DNA of 64,000 bases, taken from the NCBI RefSeq assembly GCF_019145375.1, contig NZ_JAHSTX010000001.1, positions 1,339,001 to 1,403,000 of the forward strand, read 5' to 3'. Under the pieces are notes generated by a model. It saw only the letters and a list, made by a program, of their open reading frames with translations. It ran no database searches and was not told where the DNA came from. This DNA is from Pseudomonas triticicola (lineage in GTDB: Bacteria; Pseudomonadota; Gammaproteobacteria; Pseudomonadales; Pseudomonadaceae). Below are positions 10,001 to 20,237 of this stretch, piece after piece. The position numbers were made by a program, and so were the translations under genes. Positions within the stretch are counted from its first letter, which is position 1. Every line of letters starts with the position of its first letter.

Positions 10001-10184
10001 CTTTGGTGATAAGCCAGAACTTCCTTTGTGCTGTAACATAAATAATGTCTTCATATTCTTTAGAGCATCCGGTACCAATCCTTTCTCCAAATTTTTCAGC
10101 ACTTTTTGCTTTTACATCTGTTTCCGGCTCTAATGCCACCGGTGGCTGCTTAGGTTGTTCGGTTGAAACCGTCATGGCTGTCAT
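7086..10184 (-). CDS. Large putative T6SS effector (1032 aa), VasX-like position
   Basis: I do not recognise a named domain. The N-terminal ~330 residues are charged and strongly helical with coiled-coil character (DRITKIETSNKKTLESAS, then ILSLAEERKQLEEKGRK). The centre (about 530-830) is beta-rich. It includes glycine-rich amphipathic segments (SVAGGAGASLHGAFSIS; ASLFFGLGASGSVSFEI) and LSFLGIVTMGDIAFY, which could contact membranes. The last 150 residues are helical. No signal peptide is present, as expected for a VgrG-delivered cargo. The order vgrG-DUF4123-large protein-immunity matches the Vibrio vgrG2-vasW-vasX-tsiV2 locus, so a colicin/VasX-like membrane toxin is a reasonable guess, not a demonstrated one. 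The start is ATG 10184 (ATGA overlap with the adaptor stop); ATG 10175 has the better ribosome spacing. Its 3' end has a second, truncated relative at 392-770. Confidence -1.
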   Translation of the reverse strand: MTAMTVSTEQPKQPPVALEPETDVKAKSAEKFGERIGTGCSKEYEDIIYVTAQRKFWLITKEVTEQLDESAALMSKRVAVTDRLERMQQLDKAGLMACFASPALSSFLRDEDKLRFDELDDRITKIETSNKKTLESASAQSDATRRRIDIYEAENSANESLRSDILSLAEERKQLEEKGRKEALAKGYIEENGRLYSPREIKISGLIGIYCKYREASKKKAFTENDFFLKREAPIWELLTHYEKLLERTEKEKKVDGLLKEDITKRIEHLESVLAEYTKVILDLADLGIATPEFALNPESQRAGTLCFHDYMQLDKELDSTAKSIITEFDKWCAATGDRATPPSSVFIKNQNKYLETQEKSRLMRQQAEKNLITVKPYRLLLWDPKAYTPKPVDSLVKASIPLREVSMASSNKPLSHFSLMDLRSYANKGMYELLKNTKIKGIAKADEDAAFTSYLVEKGCKSLEINTEWFEKGLFQPEKLFKFLDQEHFKVKSIQSPSSQKPWGENLQAMIFEDDTLRQLALFDNSYPAMFVRMLGVGIVPAIHGRAEVSGPKLKDKKLAGIELGMEVSLARGEVDILDLKLPDPANIKPITLDYISYKGEPKVLELGEYYLEINAKAWGFVGASLILARDLKVSSEHGKLGISGSDDAIEKTTETVKDASVDPAKPKETEPDVKLFFGAQVGCQITGQLKWKPPTNIRPAPPVPGYARTNAWNTLAKLEVSVAGGAGASLHGAFSISMKDGRLRLNAKASLFFGLGASGSVSFEIDAKSVSDWLRMIRTALIENDMHRLEWIDESAFSYLSKLSFLGIVTMGDIAFYAAQTEARVNQLYDSMTNGNRASLIGYSIASFPDKMGYKEWFAGLQPEAIGPLLHTLCSSPRPFKAADSSETATAKSFDSTQAIVYQQQAIGFCIEWIAQSPVKQAFNKTQPNEAQRQFEEAVSRMNPHGVTSEEPKLDFCKNLYRLNKFMEEQTGKLGAERTAIEFRRSEYRNNISILGQHINHLCSTQVETSPLGFISDAYNKTTTVYSGQK

Positions 10185-11023
10185 CCCTTAGCCAGTGATT
10201 CGAGTAATGAAATCTTCTCGTGCGCCTTTATTTTTCTATCCAAGATCTCTTTTACTTCAGGCATGAGAGTGAATTCAGGATTATTAAAAATCTGTGGAAG
10301 CAACGACTGTAGGTGAGCGCCTTGGTTGATTCCCGATTTAACTAATTCGTCAAACTGTTTGATAGCTTTTGAAAGGTCCTGGTCAGTTGCGTCCAGATTT
10401 TGATTAAAAGCCTGCTCGTAAATCCAATAATGCCAGTGTAGCGTTTCGCTCATCTCAAAAAATATATCTGGAATATCTAAGGGTGAATCCGGCACTAGAG
10501 GGCTTGCTTGGATCTTGGGGTTGTCCCAGCGCCCCCATTTAAATTCATTGGTGGTGCTGCTTGGTAAAAGAGTCCAAACATGTTTGATTGGTCCGTATAA
10601 CTTTGATTTGAAAGTATCGTTTAAAGAGCGGTGTAGGCATGACCAATTTATAGGGTCGTAATATCTAGAATATACTAAGCCATGGGGGCGGCAAGTTTTT
10701 GTAAAAAGATACTGCAGGTGTTCACGAATGGGTAAGTCGGCAGCCAACAAAATGCCGCAGCGGTCTGACTGAAGTTTTAGTCTTACATTGTCGGGCAATA
10801 GGCCTTCCTTCAACTTCACGAGAATTGGGCTTGCATTTCCTAAATGGCCGTGTGGTGAGCCGGCGAGAAGTGAGCTTACTTCTACATCACTTTGCTTGTA
10901 TATCTCTTGTAGAATTTCTGGAGATCGTACCCGATCAGCTAACAACCATAGAGTCGTGCCGGACTGTACTCTGGGATGATCTGTAGGCGCTAGTTCCTCA
11001 GACGGCTTCAACACTAAATGCAT
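10181..11023 (-). CDS. DUF4123 effector adaptor/chaperone, module A
   Basis: About 280 residues of DUF4123 type: N-terminal TTLWLLADRVRSPEIL, central GILLAADLPIREHLQYLFT and RYYDPINWSCLHRSL, and the tryptophan-rich segment after LYGPIKHVWTLLP. The likely start is ATG 11023, which overlaps the vgrG stop by 10 nt and has GGGAGGA six bases upstream; a longer frame exists but this site decides the start. The family ties one effector to one VgrG, so it should load the 1032-residue protein downstream, whose start overlaps its stop. It is only remotely similar to the module B adaptor, as expected if each is matched to a different cargo. Confidence -1.
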   Translation of the reverse strand: MHLVLKPSEELAPTDHPRVQSGTTLWLLADRVRSPEILQEIYKQSDVEVSSLLAGSPHGHLGNASPILVKLKEGLLPDNVRLKLQSDRCGILLAADLPIREHLQYLFTKTCRPHGLVYSRYYDPINWSCLHRSLNDTFKSKLYGPIKHVWTLLPSSTTNEFKWGRWDNPKIQASPLVPDSPLDIPDIFFEMSETLHWHYWIYEQAFNQNLDATDQDLSKAIKQFDELVKSGINQGAHLQSLLPQIFNNPEFTLMPEVKEILDRKIKAHEKISLLESLAKG

Positions 11024-13083
11024 GTACAGTCCTCCCGTGTGCAGATCCCATTGGACTGCTTGCCGCATACAGGAATAACCTGCGCTCCTGCTACGCTTGC
11101 TTGTTTGAAGTTAATTAACGCCGTCAATGGTATTTTTGGTACGGGCGATATAGGAACGCCAAAAGGCAAGTTAGGTGGCAGGATTCCAATCCCAGTTCCT
11201 ACACCCGACGCACCACCGGTATTAATCTTCACCTCAGCCCCGCTGATGGTCACACCACCCGCATCAACCTTCACAAAACTCCCACCAGCCTTGGCGGTCA
11301 GCTCCATGCCACCCTCAACCACCACCTTGTCACCCGCGTGATAGTGAATCTCCGTCCCGGCCTCAACAAACTGCCCAGTCCCCACCTTCACATGCTGCGT
11401 CACACCCACCGTCAGGTGATCATCTGCGCGCATCTCACTGATGCGGTCCAGATGGGTGATCCGGTGTTCTTCGACCTTGAACTCGCTCAGCACATTGGCT
11501 TCAACGGTGTCGTGGCGTTCGTTGCCGACGCGGATTCTCTGGTCGTGTTCGATGTTTTCGTCCCAGTCGCGCTGGGCGTGGATGTAGATCTGTTCGGCGC
11601 CTTTCTTGTCTTCGATGCGGAATTCGTTGTAGCCCTTGCCGCCCGGGGAGCTGAGGGTTTTGAAGGTGCTGCGGGTCTTGTTGGCCGGCAGGTCGTAGGG
11701 GACGACGTTTTCCTTGTGGTACAGGCAGCCGGTGACGAGGGGCTGGTCGGGGTCGCCTTCGAGGAAGGTGACGAGGACTTCCATGCCGATGCGCGGGATG
11801 GCGATGCCGCCGTAGGCGCTGCCTGCCCAGCCGCTGGCGACGCGCATCCAGCAGGTGGTTTTGTCGTCGGACTGGCCGTCGCGGTCCCAGTGGAATTGCA
11901 CTTTGATGCGGCCGTACTGGTCGCAGTGGATTTCTTCACCGGCAGGACCCGTGACGACGGCGGTCTGGCTGCCGAGGACTTTCGGTTTCGGGTGTTCGAG
12001 GGCAGGGCGGTAGTGCGCGTCCCACGGGGTGGCGAGGAAGCTGTTGCGGTAGCCCTGGTGGAAATCGCTCTTGTTGTCGGTGACGTCGCTGGTGACGTTT
12101 TCGCCGAGCACTTGCGGTTGTTTGCCTTCGTGGAAGACTTCCAGCAGCAGCCACAGATCGTTCCACTCGGCGCGCGGGTGTTCGGCGAGCGTGAGGAAAT
12201 GGCCGCTGGTGAGGGTAGGATCATCACCTTTGCCTTCGGCGAGTTTGTAGTCGCTGCGATGGCGTTCGAGGGCGCGGGTCGAGAGGAACTTGCCGCGCTC
12301 GCGAGTCGTGAAGCGGCCGGGGTAGTCGTAGTCTTCCAGGTCCGGGGCGAATTCGGATTTGACCGCGCCTTCGGGCAGCAGCTTGGGTTTTTCGAAATCG
12401 TAGTCGCGACGGCTGACGCGGGTGGTGCGAGTTTCCAACCGCAGGTTGAAGCGCTTGATCACCGGTTTCTCCGCAGCCATGCCGGAGTCCTGCTGGTAGC
12501 TGACCGGCTTCAGTTTGCGGAACACGGTCTGGTCGTCGCCGAACACCAGTTTGTGGCCGCTGCTGCTGTGCTGGAAGTGGAAGTGGATGCCTTCCTCTTC
12601 GCACAGGCGCTGGATGAAATGCAGGTCGGACTCGTCGTATTGCACGCAATACTCGCGTTCCGGGTACTCGGCGCCGAGCTGGAAGCTGTAGGCGTCGGAG
12701 AGAATGCCGCGATCTTCCAGCACCTGGGCGATGATTTTCGGCACCGTCAGTTGCTGGAAGATCTGCTGATCATGGTTGTGCTGCAGATAGGCCAGTTGCG
12801 GCATCAGGCTGATGCTGTAGCGGGTCAGGGTCTTGCCGGAGTCGCCCTGCTCGATGCGATAGACCTGGCCGTGAATCTTGCCTTCGCCGGTGGCGCCGAA
12901 CGTCAGGCAGGCGCGCTTGTGCAGCAGCTCTTCGAGCTTCAGGTCGGGGCGGGCGCTGACCAGTTCGAGGTCGAAACGGAACGGTTCATTGAGGGCTTCG
13001 CGACCGGTGAAGCTGAGGACTTGCAGGTCGGCGTTGGCGTCTTCGATCGAGAGGGTGATGTGGGTTGCATTGGCGTCCAGCAT
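11014..13083 (-). CDS. vgrG: VgrG spike protein, full length (module A)
   Basis: The 689-residue frame starts ATLDA-like with MLDANATHITLSIEDANADLQVLSFTG, a standard VgrG N-terminus. It continues through the gp27-like hub, the OB-fold region (GRIKVQFHWDRDG, WMRVASGWAG, GIAIPRIGMEVLVTFLEGDPDQP) and the C-terminal beta-helix (HVKVGTGQFVEAGTEIHYHAG, GSFVKVDAGGVTISG). It forms the trimeric puncturing tip of a T6SS. The last ~70 residues (Pro-rich, ending CTREDCTCI) are specific to this copy and probably contact its adaptor/cargo. No hcp, sheath or baseplate gene is in the window, so this is an orphan vgrG served by a T6SS elsewhere. The ribosome site is weak (CAAGG). It is the only intact one of three vgrG copies and heads the whole minus-strand island. 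Confidence -1.
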   Translation of the reverse strand: MLDANATHITLSIEDANADLQVLSFTGREALNEPFRFDLELVSARPDLKLEELLHKRACLTFGATGEGKIHGQVYRIEQGDSGKTLTRYSISLMPQLAYLQHNHDQQIFQQLTVPKIIAQVLEDRGILSDAYSFQLGAEYPEREYCVQYDESDLHFIQRLCEEEGIHFHFQHSSSGHKLVFGDDQTVFRKLKPVSYQQDSGMAAEKPVIKRFNLRLETRTTRVSRRDYDFEKPKLLPEGAVKSEFAPDLEDYDYPGRFTTRERGKFLSTRALERHRSDYKLAEGKGDDPTLTSGHFLTLAEHPRAEWNDLWLLLEVFHEGKQPQVLGENVTSDVTDNKSDFHQGYRNSFLATPWDAHYRPALEHPKPKVLGSQTAVVTGPAGEEIHCDQYGRIKVQFHWDRDGQSDDKTTCWMRVASGWAGSAYGGIAIPRIGMEVLVTFLEGDPDQPLVTGCLYHKENVVPYDLPANKTRSTFKTLSSPGGKGYNEFRIEDKKGAEQIYIHAQRDWDENIEHDQRIRVGNERHDTVEANVLSEFKVEEHRITHLDRISEMRADDHLTVGVTQHVKVGTGQFVEAGTEIHYHAGDKVVVEGGMELTAKAGGSFVKVDAGGVTISGAEVKINTGGASGVGTGIGILPPNLPFGVPISPVPKIPLTALINFKQASVAGAQVIPVCGKQSNGICTREDCTCI

Positions 13084-13358
13084 GCCTTGAATTCCGTCCG
13101 TTGAATAAGCAGGTGATGGATGTTGCAGGATTAGACGGCCTCATTCAAGGCGCAAATGGCGTAGGTGTGGGGCCTTGATGCCATAGGGAAAACCCTTAGG
13201 AGGGCGGTTTGGGTCAGTGAAATCGGGCCTTTCATAGACTTTGATGGTGTTTGAGAGATTGCCATCGCGGGCAAGCCCGCTCCCACAGGTTTCTCGGGTG
13301 TAGACAAAATCGGCGTTCACTAAGGTCCTGTGGGAGCGAGCCTGCTCGCGAAGGGCTT
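13084..13358. other. Intergenic region upstream of vgrG, holding a REPIN
   Basis: About 275 bp between the vgrG start and the end of the lipoprotein gene. It should carry the promoter for the 13-kb island, but I cannot point to a convincing -35/-10 pair. About half is taken by the inverted REP pair listed separately. Confidence -1.
13262..13355. repeat. REPIN (inverted REP pair)
   Basis: ATCGCGGGCAAGCCCGCTCC CACAGG (13264-13290) is followed about 35 bp later by the inverted partner CCTGTGGGAGCGAGCCTGCT CGCGAA (13327-13353). This is the common pseudomonad GTGGGAG REP family; the left half carries the GGGCAAGCCC variant. The pair can form a long hairpin. Confidence -1.
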
Positions 13359-13979
13359 CTACAACCAATGCCAGAACCGGCTCCAGAACCCGCGATTGAG
13401 GTCTTCCTTGCAGCCGGCATATTGCTGCGCATACAGATCCGAACGGTTCTGCACCTTGCGCGCGGTCGGCGGTAGCCAGGTTTTGCTCGCGTAGGTCTTG
13501 TTGCGAAAGCCGCCCCAACCTTCGTGGTAGTTCAGGTACTGGTTATAGGCGTCGTATTTGTACACGCCGTTGATCGAGGTGGTCTTGTCCATGTACCAGC
13601 CGACGAAGTCGATGGCGTCGTCGAAGTCTTCGCGATCGGCCCAGTTGCGGCCGGTGCTTTTCTGGTAGTCGGCCCAGACTTCATCCTTGGCTTGCGCATA
13701 GCCGGAAGCGGTGGAGATGCGGCCCCACGGAATTACCCAGAGCAGGTATTTGCGTGGTGTCTTGGCGTCGTAGCGGTAGCCGGATTCCTGATACATGATC
13801 GCGAAAGGCACCTGGATCGGCACGCCCCAGCGTTTCTGGGTGACTTGCGCAGCGTCGTACCAGTCGCTTTTCTCGCGGAAGATTGCGCAGATGTCCTCCG
13901 GCGAGCGGGGCGGCGAGGTGCCGCAACCGCTCAGCAGGGTGGCCAGGGTCAGAAGAGCGAGGGTGTGCCTGTGATTCAA
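13359..13979 (-). CDS. Outer-membrane lipoprotein with lysozyme-like (transglycosylase SLT-type) motif
   Basis: A 206-residue protein with a lipoprotein signal (LLTLATLLSGC; lipidated Cys19, next residue Gly, which favours outer-membrane sorting). The mature part has FAIMYQESGY (Glu65), which resembles the catalytic Glu-Ser of soluble lytic transglycosylase folds, then SGYAQAKDEVWADYQ and WYMDKT, consistent with a goose-lysozyme/SLT-like domain. A role in peptidoglycan trimming is inferred from this. The start is TTG 13977-13979 preceded by GGAAA at good spacing; no upstream ATG fits the signal peptide. It stands between vgrG and the mtl genes and appears to be single-gene. Proximity to the T6SS island may be coincidental. 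Confidence -1.
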   Translation of the reverse strand: MNHRHTLALLTLATLLSGCGTSPPRSPEDICAIFREKSDWYDAAQVTQKRWGVPIQVPFAIMYQESGYRYDAKTPRKYLLWVIPWGRISTASGYAQAKDEVWADYQKSTGRNWADREDFDDAIDFVGWYMDKTTSINGVYKYDAYNQYLNYHEGWGGFRNKTYASKTWLPPTARKVQNRSDLYAQQYAGCKEDLNRGFWSRFWHWL

Positions 13980-14023
13980 AAGCTTGTTTCCGTCGTGCGC
14001 AAAAAGGCCGACAGTCTACGCGC

Positions 14024-14962
14024 TCAGCTCAATTGATGACGATAGGGCAGATCCGGACCGGTTTTGCTGCAGGTCAGCGCGGCGGCTTGTACGGCGAACC
14101 TGAGCATGCCGTCGATTTGCTCGCGACTGAGCTGCTGCACGCCTGCGACCGAGTCCAGCGAGTGCTCGGTCAGCCAAGTGATCAGCGCGGCCTGGAAGGT
14201 GTCGCCAGCGCCTACCGTATCGGCAATCTTCACCGGATTCGCCGGTACCGACCACGAGCCATGGGCGCGACTGAACACCGTTGCGCCGTCGCCTCCGCGC
14301 GTCAGGAAGACGATCTGGCAGCGATGTTCGAGCCAGCCTTCAATCACGTTTTGCGGATCCTGCTCGGGATAGAGCAGGCTCAGATCCTCGTCGCTGACTT
14401 TGATCAGATCGGCCAGGCGCACCAGCATGGCGATGCGCTCGCGCCATAGATTGATGTTCGGCTCGGGATTGAGGCGCACGTTGGGATCGAGGCTGATCAG
14501 GCGTTTGCCGCTTTCACGCTGAACCAGCTTAAGCAAGGTGTCGCCAATCGGCTGCACCACCAGCGAAAACGAGCCGATGTGCAGGCCGCGCACCTCGTCG
14601 CCAAGTGTCGGCAAATGCGCCTCGCTCAATTGCCGGTCGGCGCAGCCTTCGCCACGGAAGCTGTAATGCGGCGAACCGTTGGTGCCCACGGCGACCATCG
14701 CCAGAGTGGTCGGCGCGGCGAAATCCACCAGATAGTCCGGACGCACGCCTTCCTCCTGCAGGACTTGCTGCAAACGCCGGCCGAGGTAGTCGGTGGACAG
14801 GCCGCCGAACAACGCCGAGTCCACGCCCAAGCGGCGCAAACCGACGGCGACGTTGAACGGCGAGCCGCCGGCAATCGCCTTGAAATTGACTTTCGAGGCC
14901 AGACCACTGGCATCGTTTTCGCTGAAGAAATCAAACAGGGCTTCGCCACACACCAGATACAT
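14024..14962 (-). CDS. mtlZ: Fructokinase (PfkB family), last gene of the mannitol operon
   Basis: About 312 residues of the ribokinase/PfkB fold: N-terminal YLVCGEALFDFF, the GGSPFNVAVGLRRLG sugar-binding motif, and the C-terminal NPVKIADTVGAGDTFQAAL motif with its catalytic Asp in GAGD. It phosphorylates the fructose released by mannitol oxidation to fructose-6-phosphate. The start chosen is ATG 14962, where homology to the family begins, 13 nt after the xylulokinase stop; a frame extending to 15034 would run into mtlY and adds non-family residues. Order and orientation match mtlEFGKDYZ of P. fluorescens. It is expected in the cytoplasm and induced with the rest of the operon. Confidence -1.
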   Translation of the reverse strand: MYLVCGEALFDFFSENDASGLASKVNFKAIAGGSPFNVAVGLRRLGVDSALFGGLSTDYLGRRLQQVLQEEGVRPDYLVDFAAPTTLAMVAVGTNGSPHYSFRGEGCADRQLSEAHLPTLGDEVRGLHIGSFSLVVQPIGDTLLKLVQRESGKRLISLDPNVRLNPEPNINLWRERIAMLVRLADLIKVSDEDLSLLYPEQDPQNVIEGWLEHRCQIVFLTRGGDGATVFSRAHGSWSVPANPVKIADTVGAGDTFQAALITWLTEHSLDSVAGVQQLSREQIDGMLRFAVQAAALTCSKTGPDLPYRHQLS

Positions 14963-14975
14963 AGTTGTTTGCTCG

Positions 14976-16472
<1,497 letters not shown>

Positions 16473-16506
16473 GTATGGGCCCGTCAGATTGCGCTGAAGA
16501 TCAAGA

Positions 16507-16674
16507 GCTACCCCCTCACCCCAGCCCTCTCCCCCAGGGGGGAGAGGGGGAAAGGGAGCAGTTTTTCATGCTTTTCAAACTCTGTATTCGACTCGGAGTT
16601 TCAGGTCGATGAATGACGGAAGAACGCCGCGGTCGGTCCCCTCTCCCTCTGGGAGAGGGCTAGGGTGAGGGGCT
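16507..16674. repeat. Inverted pair of a second REP family
   Basis: ACCCCCTCACCCCAGCCCTC TCCC (16510-16533, continuing with CCCAGGGGGGAGAGGGGG) and the inverted partner CCCTCTCCCTCTGGGAGAGG GCTAGGGTGAGGGG (16639-16672) lie about 85 bp apart in the mtlD-mtlY gap. Each half is itself a small hairpin (CTCTCCC...GGGAGAG). This is a different sequence family from the GTGGGAG REPs. Confidence -1.
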
Positions 16675-16676
16675 TT

Positions 16677-18149
16677 TCAGCCGAGCACCCGTTCCAGAGT
16701 CCGCGAAACCCCAACCTCGCGCAAACTCTGGCAGCACCACTCGAACGCTGCAACAAACTCCGCCGACTTCGGTATCGCCGTGCCGAAAATCTCTTCCACG
16801 CCCAACAGGCGCTCGGTGATCAACCCATCGTCCGCCACCAATCCCTGACAGAACGCCGCTCGCGGGTCCGGAATCGAATACGTATCGCCATTCTCATCCA
16901 CGCCCTTCAAATACAGCGCCCACGCCGCCACGACCAGCGCTGCACGCTTGGTCTCGCGGCAATCGGCGATCAGCCGATTGATCGTCGGCACGGTGAACTT
17001 GGGAAACTTCGACGAGCCATCCGAACACACACGCTCCAGTTGATCGGCAATCGCCTGATTGGAAAACCGCGCCACCAGCGTGTCCTTGTATTCGCTCAGA
17101 TCAATGCCCGGTACCGGCGCCAGTTGCGGCGTGACATCCAGGTCCATATAAGCGCGCATGTAACGCACGAACAGCGGATCGTTCATGGTCTCGTGGACGA
17201 AGCGATAACCCTTGAGAAAGCCCAGATAGGTGAGCGCCAGGTGACTGCCGTTGAGCAGTTTGATTTTCATCTCTTCGTACGGCGACACATCGTCGGTGAA
17301 CTGCACGCCGACCTTTTCCCACGCCGGGCGGCCGTTGACGAATTTGTCCTCCAGCACCCACTGTACAAACGGTTCGCAGACCACCGGCCAGGCATCGTCG
17401 ACGCCGTGTTTGTCGGCCAGTTGCAGGCGATGTGCGGTGCTGGTCATCGGCGTGATGCGGTCGACCATGGCGTTGGGGAAACTGACGTTCTGGTCGATCC
17501 AGTCGCGCAATTGTGGATCACGCAGCGCGGCGAAGGCCAGCAGCGCTTTGCGCGCGACGGCGCCGTTGTGCGGCAGGTTATCGCAGGACATCACAGTGAA
17601 TGCCGGAACGCCCGCCGTACGGCGTTTGGCCAATGCGGCGCAAAGGAAGCCGAACACGGTGCCCGGCGTTTCGGGATGGGCGAGGTCGTGTTGAATCTGC
17701 GGCAGATGCGCCATGAATTCGCCGCTGCTGTCGTCGATGCAGTAACCGCCCTCGGTGATGGTCAGCGAGACGATACGGATCTGCGGTTCGGCGAGTTTGT
17801 CGATCAGCGTTTGCGCGCCATCTTCGGCCAGCAGCATGTCGCGGATCGCGCCGATGACGCGCACTTCGGTGTCGTCGCTGTCACCCAGTTCGAACAGGGT
17901 GAACAGGTAATCTTGCTCGCGCAGATCATCGCGGGCACGGCGATCTTCCGGGCGCAGGCCGACGCCGCAGATTGCCCAGTCCAGCGCTTCGCCAGTGTTC
18001 ATCAAGGCATCGGTGTAATACGCCTGATGTGCGCGGTGGAAACCGCCGACGCCAATGTGGGCGATGCCCTGGCGTGTGTCGCTCAGGTTGTAACCCGGCA
18101 GTTGCACTTCGGCGGCGAGGCGGTTGAGGTTCTGTTGGTTGAGTTTCAT
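16677..18149 (-). CDS. mtlD: Mannitol/arabitol 2-dehydrogenase (polyol-specific long-chain dehydrogenase)
   Basis: A 490-residue long-chain polyol dehydrogenase. The N-terminal nucleotide-binding region reads IAHIGVGGFHRAHQAYY. The core has VMSCDNLPHNG and NAMVDRITPMT, and the catalytic region contains the KIKLLNGSHLALTYLGFL lysine-bearing helix with the following family motif. It oxidises D-mannitol to D-fructose and D-arabitol to D-xylulose using NAD, which explains the two downstream kinases. Length matches the 490-odd residues typical for MtlD of pseudomonads. It starts at ATG 18149, 15 nt after the mtlK stop, so the two are co-transcribed. Confidence -1.
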   Translation of the reverse strand: MKLNQQNLNRLAAEVQLPGYNLSDTRQGIAHIGVGGFHRAHQAYYTDALMNTGEALDWAICGVGLRPEDRRARDDLREQDYLFTLFELGDSDDTEVRVIGAIRDMLLAEDGAQTLIDKLAEPQIRIVSLTITEGGYCIDDSSGEFMAHLPQIQHDLAHPETPGTVFGFLCAALAKRRTAGVPAFTVMSCDNLPHNGAVARKALLAFAALRDPQLRDWIDQNVSFPNAMVDRITPMTSTAHRLQLADKHGVDDAWPVVCEPFVQWVLEDKFVNGRPAWEKVGVQFTDDVSPYEEMKIKLLNGSHLALTYLGFLKGYRFVHETMNDPLFVRYMRAYMDLDVTPQLAPVPGIDLSEYKDTLVARFSNQAIADQLERVCSDGSSKFPKFTVPTINRLIADCRETKRAALVVAAWALYLKGVDENGDTYSIPDPRAAFCQGLVADDGLITERLLGVEEIFGTAIPKSAEFVAAFEWCCQSLREVGVSRTLERVLG

Positions 18150-18164
18150 CGGATAGTCTCGAAA

Positions 18165-19268
<1,104 letters not shown>

Positions 19269-19300
19269 GAGATGGGCCTCCGCATTGTTATTTTTAAGAT

Positions 19301-19391
19301 CAAAAGATCGCAGCCTGCGGCAGCTCCTACAGGAGATTTATACCGATTCGACATTCCATGTAGGAGCTGCCGTAGGCTGCGATCTTTTGCT
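19301..19391. repeat. Inverted pair of a third REP family between mtlG and mtlK
   Basis: AAAAGATCGCAGCCTGCGGC AGCTCCTAC (19302-19330) is mirrored by GTAGGAGCTGCCGTAGGCTG CGATCTTTT (19360-19388), with about 30 bp between. The pair could form a long hairpin in the mtl transcript. This family (GGAGCTGCCG core) differs from both other REP families here and recurs in the hairpin at 37593-37627. Confidence -1.
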
Positions 19392-19398
19392 TTTCAGT

Positions 19399-20229
19399 TC
19401 ATTTCACGGCACCAAACGACAGGCCGCGCACCAGTTGCTTCTGGCTGATCCAGCCAAAGATCAGAATCGGCGCACACGCCAGGGTCGAGACCGCCGACAA
19501 CTTGGCCCAGAACAATCCTTCGGGACTTGAATACGAGGCGATCAACGCGGTCAGTGGTGCGGCATTCGAAGAGGTCAGGTTCAGCGACCAGAACGCCTCG
19601 TTCCAGCACAGGATCAGCGACAGCAGCACGGTCGAGGCGAGGCCGCCCTTGGCGATCGGCAGCAGCACGCGAACCATTTCCTGCCACAACGTCGCACCGT
19701 CGAGGCGGGCGGCTTCGAGGATGTCTTTGGGGATGTCCTTGAAGTAGGTGTAAACCATCCAGACCACGATCGGCAGGTTGATCAGCGTGTAGATCACGAT
19801 CAGCGCAATGCGCGTATCGAGCAGGCCGAAACTCTTGGCCAGCAGGTAGATCGGCATCAGGACGCCCACCGGCGGCAGCATCTTGGTCGAGAGCATCCAC
19901 AGCAGCGTGCCTTTGGTGCGCTGGGTTTCGTAGAACGCCATCGAGTACGCCGCCGGCACCGCGATCAACAGGCACAGGGCAGTGGCGCTGAACGAGATCA
20001 CCACCGAGTTCCAGGCGAAGCTGAAGTAATCGCTGCGGTCGTTGATGTGCAGGTAGTTCTCCAGCGTTGGCGTGAAGATGAACTGCGGCGGCGTGGCGAA
20101 GGCGTCGATTTCGCTCTTGAAACTGGTCATCACCATCCAGAAGATCGGGAAGAAAATCACGATCGCGATGGCCCAGGCCAAGGCGCCGAGCAGCAGGCTT
20201 TGCAGGCGGCGGGATTGTTGGAGGGTCAT
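19399..20229 (-). CDS. mtlG: ABC transporter permease, mannitol/polyol importer
   Basis: About 276 residues with six predicted membrane helices, MalG-like. The EAA loop that contacts the ATPase reads ILEAARLDGATLWQEMVRVLLP. The N-terminal helix is LLLGALAWAIAIVIFFPIFWMVM. The start is taken at ATG 20229 (MTLQQS), four codons inside the longest frame, 9 nt after the mtlF stop. It pairs with MtlF to form the inner-membrane channel for mannitol, arabitol and probably glucitol. Confidence -1.
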   Translation of the reverse strand: MTLQQSRRLQSLLLGALAWAIAIVIFFPIFWMVMTSFKSEIDAFATPPQFIFTPTLENYLHINDRSDYFSFAWNSVVISFSATALCLLIAVPAAYSMAFYETQRTKGTLLWMLSTKMLPPVGVLMPIYLLAKSFGLLDTRIALIVIYTLINLPIVVWMVYTYFKDIPKDILEAARLDGATLWQEMVRVLLPIAKGGLASTVLLSLILCWNEAFWSLNLTSSNAAPLTALIASYSSPEGLFWAKLSAVSTLACAPILIFGWISQKQLVRGLSFGAVK

Positions 20230-20237
20230 GGCAGGCC

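Noticed and set aside
11338..13104. A 588-codon plus-strand frame opposite vgrG, echoed at 4289-5608
   Set aside because: Its repeat reflects only the vgrG duplication; the FVFV/AVGVDVDL-type composition is the antisense shadow of vgrG codons.
13262..13355. Inverted repeats here and at 21206, 22875 and 45446 as a possible CRISPR array or IS ends
   Set aside because: Copies are single inverted pairs at scattered sites with no regular spacers, no cas genes and no transposase; they fit REPIN structure.
13141..13518. A 125-codon minus-strand frame overlapping the REPIN and the lipoprotein 3' end
   Set aside because: It translates REP sequence and the wrong frame of the lipoprotein gene; no ribosome site.
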